From: Caballeronia sp. INDeC2
GTDB taxonomy: Bacteria; Pseudomonadota; Gammaproteobacteria; Burkholderiales; Burkholderiaceae
Reading direction: 5' to 3'
Assembly (NCBI RefSeq): GCF_023631325.1
Contig: NZ_JALQDG010000029.1
Span: 1 to 64,000 of the forward strand
DNA: 64,000 nt
In this document: positions 26,082 through 31,828 of the stretch, one piece after another
How the letters are laid out: each line of letters begins with the position of its first letter
Numbering within the stretch: the first letter of the stretch is position 1
Translations under genes and position numbers: made by a program
Notes under the pieces: model-generated
Seen by the model: only the letters and a program-made list of their open reading frames with translations
Told to the model about the DNA's origin: nothing
Database searches by the model: none

Positions 26082-26825
26082 ATGTCGAACAGAATCGCGC
26101 TAATCACGGGCGCGGCACGCGGCCTCGGCGCCGCGGTCGCGCGCCGCTTTCATGCCGCGGGCTATAAGGTCGCATTGGCCGATATCGCCATCGAAGCAAC
26201 CCAGGCTCTCGCGCGAGAGTTGAGCGGCGATCAAAGCAGCGCCTTTGCACTCGAGCTCGATGTCACATCGAAAGCGGACTTCGAACAAGCCCGTGACGCC
26301 GTGCATGAACGCTGGGACCGCATCGATGTGCTCGTCAACAATGCGGGCGCATCGAAGGTCGTGCCCGTCATGGAGATCACCGCCGAGCAGTTCGATCAAG
26401 TTATCGACGTGAATCTGCGCAGCGTGCTCTTCGGCTGTCAGGTATTCGGCCGCTATTTCGCGGATCGTGGCGCGGGACGCATCGTCAATATCGCATCGCT
26501 CGCGGGACAGAACGGCGGCTCGGCGACCGGCGCGCATTATGCGGCTGCAAAAGGCGGCGCGATTACGTTGACCAAGGTATTCGCACGCGACCTCGCCGCG
26601 CACGGCGTGACCGTCAATGCGATCTCGCCCGGCCCGCTCGATCTGGCCATCGTGCATGAGAGCGTGCCCGCCGACAAGCTCGACAAGGTTGTCGCGAGCA
26701 TTCCAGTGGGACGTCTGGGCTCAGCCGATTACATCGCCGATGTGGCCGTGCTGCTCGCATCGCCCGATGCGTATTTCGCCAACGGCGCGTGCTGGGACGT
26801 GAACGGCGGCTTATACATGCGTTAG
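26082..26825 (+). CDS. iacE: short-chain dehydrogenase/reductase
   Basis: A 247-residue classical SDR. It has the Rossmann motif TGAARGLGAAVA, the NNAG block (VLVNNAGASK), the catalytic tyrosine and lysine in HYAAAKGG (here H-Y-x-A-A-K), and the serine region NIASLAG. It is known to work with IacA in converting IAA to dioxindole-3-acetate. It is the last gene of the iacABIHE operon and ends eight bases from the convergent response regulator gene. Confidence 0.92.
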   Translation: MSNRIALITGAARGLGAAVARRFHAAGYKVALADIAIEATQALARELSGDQSSAFALELDVTSKADFEQARDAVHERWDRIDVLVNNAGASKVVPVMEITAEQFDQVIDVNLRSVLFGCQVFGRYFADRGAGRIVNIASLAGQNGGSATGAHYAAAKGGAITLTKVFARDLAAHGVTVNAISPGPLDLAIVHESVPADKLDKVVASIPVGRLGSADYIADVAVLLASPDAYFANGACWDVNGGLYMR

Positions 26826-26833
26826 CGTGCGAG

Positions 26834-27466
26834 TCATGCGCGCTCGTCGTCGGGCGGCGTCCATACTTCAAGCACGTCACGCACGAGCGTGGCGATGGAT
26901 GCTGCGCCTAGCTTGTCCTTGATGCTTGCACGATGCACGTCGACGGTCTTCACGCTGATAGATAGATCGGCGGCAATGCGTTTGCTCGCCTTGCCTTCGA
27001 TCACGCCGCGCAAGACCTCTTTCTCGCGCGCGGTCAGCGATTCGACGCGCTCGCGCAGTTCGCGCTGCCGCTGATCTTTCGCATGGCGCTGCGTCGCGAG
27101 CTTCATTGCGCGCTGCACGCGATCGAGCATCTGCTGCGAGTTATAGGGCTTCTCGACGAAATCTATGGCGCCATGCTGAAGCGCGCGCACCGACATCGGG
27201 ATATCGCCATGACCGCTCACGAAGATGATCGGCAAGGTCGCGCCGCGACGGTTGAGCTCGGCCTGCACATCGAAGCCGCTCGTCTCGGGCATGCGCACAT
27301 CGAGCACGAGGCACGCGGGGCGGCGCACGTCGAAGGCTTGCAGGAATTCCGCGGCATTCGCGAATCCTTCCGACTTCACGCCGACCGAATCGAGCAGCCA
27401 CGCAAGCGACGTGCGCATGCCGTTGTCGTCGTCGACGATATACACAACAGGAGCGGGAGAATTCAT
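26834..27466 (-). CDS. FixJ/NarL-type response regulator
   Basis: A 210-residue regulator. The receiver domain has the acidic pair in VDDDNG, the phospho-acceptor aspartate in VLDVRMP (near residue 58), and the conserved lysine in FVEKPYNSQ. A linker leads to a LuxR-type helix-turn-helix (LTAREKEVLRGVIEGKASKRIAADLSISVKTVDVHRASIKDKLGAAS). It faces the iacA operon and is the only response regulator near the FixL-like kinase, so the two very probably form a pair. Confidence 0.9.
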   Translation of the reverse strand: MNSPAPVVYIVDDDNGMRTSLAWLLDSVGVKSEGFANAAEFLQAFDVRRPACLVLDVRMPETSGFDVQAELNRRGATLPIIFVSGHGDIPMSVRALQHGAIDFVEKPYNSQQMLDRVQRAMKLATQRHAKDQRQRELRERVESLTAREKEVLRGVIEGKASKRIAADLSISVKTVDVHRASIKDKLGAASIATLVRDVLEVWTPPDDERA

Positions 27467-27758
27467 TGCGATCGTTTTTTCGATGCGGGCCTCGGGGACC
27501 GTGCGCGCCAGGAAAGTCGGCTGCCTCATCGCAAGGTCTCGTTTTATTGGAGTATCAATGATAACCAGTCGAAATTCGCCGCGAAAGTCCCTTCTTTACC
27601 TCGATTAAGTGAGATAGGTAAAAGCTTTAGTGCGTTCGGTAACCACGCCGGGCATGTCGGCGGATCGTGCCGATGTTCTTTGTGCGGTTCAGCGCGTACG
27701 CTTGATTCACGGTTTGCTATATAGAACATTAAACATGAAACGAATTGGAGACGCTCCT

Positions 27759-28295
27759 ATGTCCGCGCTGCCCCGCTCCGAGTTTGCCGATATCGATCAG
27801 GTGCGCAAGCAGTTTCGCCAGGCTATGGCGCATCTCGGCGCCGCGGTGAATGTCATCACGACGACAGGCGCGCATGGCCGCTGCGGCATTACCGCGAGCG
27901 CCGTGTGCTCGGTGACGGATGCGCCGCCGACGCTGCTCGTCTGCATCAACCGCTCGAGTTCGATGCATGCCGCATTTGTGAACAACCGCAATGTCTGCGT
28001 GAACGTATTGCCCGGTCATCTCGAACAGATTGCACGGCACTTCGCCGGTCTCACGCAACTCTCCATGGAGGAACGCTTCTCGTTGCCGGTGTGGGACGAA
28101 GGCGTGAACGGCGTGCCGGTATTGCGCGATGCGCTGGCGAGCTTGCAGGGCACCATCGTCGAGGCAAAGGATGTGGGATCGCATTCGGTGATGTTCGTCG
28201 AAACGACCGCGATCCGCGTGCGCGACGATGGCGATAGCCTGATTTATTTCGATCGCAACTTTCATCGCGTGCCGCGCGTGTGCGTCGCGCAGTAG
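27759..28295 (+). CDS. iacG: NAD(P)H:flavin reductase
   Basis: A 178-residue short-chain flavin reductase (FMN split-barrel). Family motifs are present: VRKQFRQAMAHLGAAVNVITT near the start, GITASAVCSVTDAPPTLLVCIN for flavin binding and FVNNRNVCVNVL. It would supply reduced flavin to IacA. The ATG at 27759 is chosen because GGAG lies eight bases before it; an in-frame ATG at 27735 is less well placed. It has its own upstream region of nearly 300 bases and is not part of the iacA operon. Confidence 0.92.
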   Translation: MSALPRSEFADIDQVRKQFRQAMAHLGAAVNVITTTGAHGRCGITASAVCSVTDAPPTLLVCINRSSSMHAAFVNNRNVCVNVLPGHLEQIARHFAGLTQLSMEERFSLPVWDEGVNGVPVLRDALASLQGTIVEAKDVGSHSVMFVETTAIRVRDDGDSLIYFDRNFHRVPRVCVAQ

Positions 28296-28302
28296 AAAGT
28301 TA

Positions 28303-28377
28303 TCGCCCATTCTGCGTTAATTGATTACAGGAAGTCCGCTGCCTATACTCGACGCGCAGATGGGCGACTGTAATCAA
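28303..28377 (+). repeat. interleaved inverted repeats A-B-A'-B'
   Basis: Arm A (28303-28316, TCGCCCATtCTGCG) is the reverse complement of A' (28355-28367) apart from one extra T. Arm B, TTGATTACAG (28321-28330), is perfectly complementary to B' CTGTAATCAA (28368-28377). The order is A, B, A', B', so the two stems cannot both form as simple hairpins. A TATACT box lies at 28343-28348 inside the loop. The element begins eight bases after iacG and precedes the next gene by 100 bases. Confidence 0.7.
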
Positions 28378-28476
28378 AATCGAAGAATGCCGCCGGCAAT
28401 CGGCGCTCGCGTTTTTCATCAGCCGCACGCCATCACATATCGCCCAGTCTGCGTGTTCGCCACTTCGAGATATGTG

Positions 28477-28923
28477 ATGAAAAAGTCCGTCAGGCAATTG
28501 AGTGCTGGCGTGCTGTTCGCATTGATCGCGTCGCAACCTGCCTTCGCGCAGCACGACAAGGTGATCGACGCTGCGAATACCGCATGGAATGCGGCTTTCA
28601 ATAAAGGAGACGCGCGGGCGCTGGGCGCCTTGTACGACGAAAAGGTCGTTGTGTCGCCGGGGAATGGAACGACCATTCAAAGACGCTCCGACGTCGAGAA
28701 GTTCTATAAAGGCCTCTTCGATTCAGGCTTGGGCGATCAAACGATCGATGTCGTCAGTGCGAAACGCGTCGGCAATCTTATCTATCAAACCGCGAACTGG
28801 ACCGTCGTCGCCGAAAAAGACGGCAAGAAGACCGCTTATAAGGGCGTGGTGCCCAAGGTGCTCGCCAAGGGCGCGGACGGCAAGTGGCGAACGACCGCGC
28901 AGACATGGAACGCGGCGCAGTGA
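28477..28923 (+). CDS. exported DUF4440/SnoaL-like protein
   Basis: A 148-residue protein with a clear signal peptide (MKKSVRQLSAGVLFALIA, cleavage near AFA-QHD) and an NTF2-like DUF4440 fold: AANTAWNAAFNKGDARALGALYDEKVVVSPGNGTTIQ, then a YKGLFDSGLGDQTIDVV segment and repeated beta strands. The fold usually binds small hydrophobic molecules. It is the only exported protein of the iac block other than porins and follows iacG. A role in periplasmic handling of an aromatic compound is possible but not shown. A GTGATGA start region has only a weak ribosome site. Confidence 0.8.
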   Translation: MKKSVRQLSAGVLFALIASQPAFAQHDKVIDAANTAWNAAFNKGDARALGALYDEKVVVSPGNGTTIQRRSDVEKFYKGLFDSGLGDQTIDVVSAKRVGNLIYQTANWTVVAEKDGKKTAYKGVVPKVLAKGADGKWRTTAQTWNAAQ

Positions 28924-29020
28924 TCGGCGCGCGAGCCTGATGAAACGTCAGGCCCGCAGCATTCGCGTTAGTTGAACGCGGAGAGACGCGCGTTCAACCG
29001 GCACGCGTGATCGAAGCGAT

Positions 29021-29221
29021 TTGCGCCAACGCTTCCTGCCGGCTGCACAAGCGCGCGCAGGCGATTTCGAATTGCGGTTCTGGGTAGCGGACTACTTCAA
29101 GACGCCCGACGTATTCGCGGACGTCGTACCTGTGCGCTTCACGCTTGCCGATGCAACTCAGCACTATCATGTGCCACTGCTGTGTTCGCCGTGGAGTTTC
29201 GGGACCTATCGGGGAAGTTGA
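29021..29221 (+). pseudogene. uraH remnant (5-hydroxyisourate hydrolase C-terminal part)
   Basis: The frame encodes FELRFWVADYF...DVVPVRFTLADATQHYHVPLLCSPWSFGTYRGS, which is the C-terminal half of a transthyretin-like 5-hydroxyisourate hydrolase including the terminal YRGS. The first 40 to 50 residues of the family, with the conserved N-terminal histidine region, are missing; an in-frame stop lies at 28973 and no start is convincing. Most likely a truncated relic of a purine-degradation gene. Confidence 0.8.
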
Positions 29222-29560
29222 ATTGCGACGTGTGAGATAGCTTTAGATGCCGGATCGGCGTCGAACCGCAAGAAAGAAAATATCCGATGGACGTTTCGAA
29301 AACAAGCCAGCAGCTTAGCCGATACCTGCCGATCATTGCGAGCAAAGAACTCCAACAGGCAAATGTTTTATAGAAGGATGTCGAAAGAAACTTCGAGCTT
29401 TCTTGAGAATCAGCAATAGATTCCGCAATGTGTGTCGCACCGGTTATCGCCTTTAAGCGCTGGTCGTAATCTGATTTGCCATGTATTTGCACGAATTTCC
29501 TCTAGCGCGTCGCGCATGTACATGGCATAGTTCAGACGACAATCTTATTAGAGGTAAGTC
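29222..29560. other. AT-richer non-coding stretch upstream of hns
   Basis: No open frame here resembles a protein. Base composition drops relative to the neighbours, particularly at 29270-29430. Genes for H-NS-type proteins are often preceded by AT-rich autoregulated promoters, which may be what this is. I see no clear terminator or repeat. Confidence 0.5.
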
Positions 29561-30058
29561 ATGTCGACGCTCGAAAGTATTCAGGCGCGGATCGAAGCGC
29601 TTCAGGCGAAAGCCGACGCGCTCATCGCCAAAAAGTCTGAAAGCGTGCTGAAAAAGATCCATGATCTGATGTCGAGTCATGGTCTGACCGTCTCGGACAT
29701 TGAACAGTATTCGGGTACGCGCAAGAAAACAGGCAAATCGACCGCGGCTAAAAAGCAAGGCACGGTCGCCTATCAGGATCCGAAAACCGGCGCCACCTGG
29801 AGCGGCCGCGGACGTGCACCCGGCTGGATCGCCAACGCCAGGGACCGCAGCAAGTTCGCGGTCGGCGCGAGTGCGCCGGCGAACAAGGCTAAAGGACAGG
29901 CACGCGCCGCAGTCAAGCGCAAAGCAAAGGGACAACCGCGCGGTCCTCAACCCGCGGTCTATCGGGATCCGCAATCGGGTGCAACATGGAGCGGGCGCGG
30001 ACGTGCGCCCGCATGGCTCGCATCCGTCGAAGACCGCACGCCGTTCCTGATCGGCTGA
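29561..30058 (+). CDS. H-NS family protein with two DNA-binding motifs
   Basis: A 165-residue nucleoid-associated protein. The N-terminal 50 residues form the helical oligomerisation region (LESIQARIEALQAKADALIAKKSE). The C-terminal H-NS/BpH3-type motif YxDPxTGATWSGRGRAPxW occurs twice, at about 71-90 and 134-153, joined by a lysine- and alanine-rich linker. Typical Burkholderia members have one copy in about 100 residues, so this protein looks like an internal duplication. AGAGG precedes the ATG and a strong terminator follows. Confidence 0.9.
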   Translation: MSTLESIQARIEALQAKADALIAKKSESVLKKIHDLMSSHGLTVSDIEQYSGTRKKTGKSTAAKKQGTVAYQDPKTGATWSGRGRAPGWIANARDRSKFAVGASAPANKAKGQARAAVKRKAKGQPRGPQPAVYRDPQSGATWSGRGRAPAWLASVEDRTPFLIG

Positions 30059-30072
30059 CGGCCAGTCGCCAT

Positions 30073-30106
30073 ACGGCGGAATTCGTCGATGACTCCGCCG
30101 TTTTTT
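30073..30106 (+). terminator. intrinsic terminator of the H-NS gene
   Basis: ACGGCGGA (30073-30080) pairs with TCCGCCGT (30094-30101), followed by TTTTTT. It lies 15 bases after the H-NS stop and ends before the convergent VOC gene. Confidence 0.88.
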
Positions 30107-30122
30107 AGCATTCGCGTTTAAT

Positions 30123-30524
30123 CTAAACGCGAGGATCGAAATCGAATTCGATCCGAATGCCGCCCGGTTCATAAATCATCGTATGGCGTTTCGGCCCTGC
30201 CCCTAGCTGTTCGGGCGCGAACTCAACCGTCACGCCAGGCCATGCCGATACCCGTTCGAAAATCGTCGCGAATGCGGCTTCATCCGCTGCGCGCAGTGCA
30301 AGATGATGAAGCCCGATGTTCTTTCGCCGATCGAATGCTATTGGCGCCGATTCGTCTTTCACCTGCCATAGCGTAACCAACAGCTTTCCGTCCGTTACGA
30401 ACACGGCCGGATACTCGGGCCGCTCGCCGGCAATCTGCCAGCCGAGACATTGAACGAAGAAGTCTCGCGTCGCGTCGAGGTTGCGCACGGTGAGTCCCAC
30501 GTGATCGATTCCAGATGTCAGCAT
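30123..30524 (-). CDS. VOC (glyoxalase/extradiol dioxygenase) family protein
   Basis: A 133-residue vicinal-oxygen-chelate protein. It starts with IDHVGLTVRNLDATRDFFVQCLGW, supplying the first metal histidine, has NIGLHHLALRA for the second strand set and ends with IYEPGGIRIEFDF, whose glutamate completes the site. The size fits single-module enzymes such as glyoxalase-like or fosfomycin-resistance-like proteins; the reaction cannot be told. GGAGGAAACG precedes the ATG. Its upstream region contains a palindrome and a hairpin. Confidence 0.85.
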   Translation of the reverse strand: MLTSGIDHVGLTVRNLDATRDFFVQCLGWQIAGERPEYPAVFVTDGKLLVTLWQVKDESAPIAFDRRKNIGLHHLALRAADEAAFATIFERVSAWPGVTVEFAPEQLGAGPKRHTMIYEPGGIRIEFDFDPRV

Positions 30525-30535
30525 CGTTTCCTCCG

Positions 30536-30569
30536 CATGTCGGACATGTGAAGCGTGTCTTCACGCTTC
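30536..30569. promoter_or_regulatory. palindrome and hairpin in the VOC gene leader
   Basis: CATGTCgGACATG (30536-30548) is a perfect 6+1+6 palindrome 12 bases upstream of the VOC start. It is followed at once by GAAGCGTG-tctt-CACGCTTC (30550-30569), a perfect 8-bp hairpin with a tetraloop. The first could be an operator, the second a leader structure; neither is tied to a known regulator. Confidence 0.45.
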
Positions 30570-30682
30570 GTTCGATTCCGTTCGCATGCTATCTCATTGC
30601 GCACTCCGTGCTCGCCTGCACGTGCTGCATTCAAGCGGTAACCTGGCTGATGGCGACAACGCGTCCCCATAGGCGAGCGTTC

Positions 30683-31225
30683 ATGCTGAAGCCAACTTAT
30701 CCGTATTACCTCGCCAACGAGCCAGTAGCCGCCAATACCGATCTGGCGGTAACAGACAAAGTCAGTGGTGAAGTCGCGACGCGCGTGGCGCTCGCCTCGC
30801 GGGCTGGATGAAAAACGCGGTGAAGGCCGGCGCGAAAATCATCGCGGGCGGCAAGGTGGATGGCGCAATGTTCGAAGCGACGCTTCTGGAAAACGTCGGA
30901 CGAGATTCGGATATTTATCGCAAGGAAGCGTTCGGTCCAGTCGCGATCCTCGAAAAGTTCGATAACTTCAAGAACGCGCTCGATATCGAACGACAGCGAT
31001 TTCGGCCTGCAGGCTGGCATTTTCAGGGATTCGCTCGCGCGTGCGCATGAAGCATGGAACTCGCTCGAAGCCGGCGGCGTCGTGATCAACGACGTGCCCT
31101 CTTTCCGCGTCGATAAAATGGCTTATGGCGGCGTGAAGGATCCGGGATTCGGCCGGGAAGGCATTCGCTATGCGATCGAGGATATGAAGGAAGCGCGCCT
31201 GATGTTGATGCGCGTAACGTGGTGA
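30683..31225 (+). pseudogene. deleted and frameshifted aldehyde dehydrogenase
   Basis: The N-terminal piece (MLKPTYPYYLANEPVAANTD, then VTDKVSGEVATRVALA) is a normal aldehyde dehydrogenase start. It breaks near 30805 and is joined out of frame to a piece from the last third of the enzyme (KAGAKIIAGGKVDGAMFEAT, then KEAFGPVAILEKFDN). A second frameshift near 30985 leads into SDFGLQAGIF and AGGVVINDVPSFRVDKMAYGG. Roughly 300 central residues including the catalytic cysteine are gone. It cannot be functional. Confidence 0.88.
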
Positions 31226-31233
31226 GCGACGCC

Positions 31234-31260
31234 CGAGCGTCCTTTCTGAAGGGACGCTCG
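31234..31260. terminator. hairpin between the pseudogene and ohr
   Basis: CGAGCGTCC (31234-31242) pairs with GGACGCTCG (31252-31260) around a nine-base loop. T-runs on either side are weak, so termination strength is uncertain. It lies between two convergent genes. Confidence 0.6.
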
Positions 31261-31274
31261 AACGTTCGATAAGC

Positions 31275-31700
31275 CTATGCCAGCGTCAATTTGACGTCGA
31301 TGTTATTGCGCGTCGCGTTCGAATAAGGACACACGACATGCGCCTTATCGACCAATTCCTGCGCCTCGCTGCGATCCATGCCCGGCAGCGATATCTTCAA
31401 TTCGACTTCGATGCCGAAGCCGTTCGGGATTTGTCCAATACCCACGCTGCCGTCTACCGCGACGTCTTTCGGCAGTGTGATCTTGTCGCGCGCGGCGACG
31501 AATTTGATCGCGCCGATGAAGCACGCGCTATAACCTGCGGCGAAGAGTTGCTCGGGATTCGTGCCATCGCCGCCACCGCCGCCGAGTTCTTTCGGGGTGG
31601 TCAGTTTGAGATCCAGATTGCTTTCGGGCACGGTCGCACGGCCGTCGCGCCCGCCGGTGACATGAGCATGCGCACGGTACAGAACCTTTTCGATCGACAT
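31275..31700 (-). CDS. ohr: organic hydroperoxide resistance protein (OsmC/Ohr family)
   Basis: A 141-residue thiol peroxidase. The two reactive cysteines are in GYSACFIGAIKF and AHVVCPYSNATRNNIDV, and the start MSIEKVLYRAHAHVTGGRDGRA is the usual Ohr N-terminus. Ohr reduces organic and lipid hydroperoxides with lipoylated proteins as donors. The start at 31700 is preferred to upstream in-frame ATGs because it gives the standard length. No OhrR repressor gene is beside it. Confidence 0.93.
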   Translation of the reverse strand: MSIEKVLYRAHAHVTGGRDGRATVPESNLDLKLTTPKELGGGGGDGTNPEQLFAAGYSACFIGAIKFVAARDKITLPKDVAVDGSVGIGQIPNGFGIEVELKISLPGMDRSEAQELVDKAHVVCPYSNATRNNIDVKLTLA

Positions 31701-31828
31701 CGCCAGACTCCTGTGCATTGTATTGGGCGGCCCGCGAAGGAGCGGGTGCCAATATCGAAGGATACCGAAGACGTGCAGAGCGCGCTGACGGCAGGTAGCG
31801 CGGCGCGCCAAGGCGCGTTCGCGTTACG

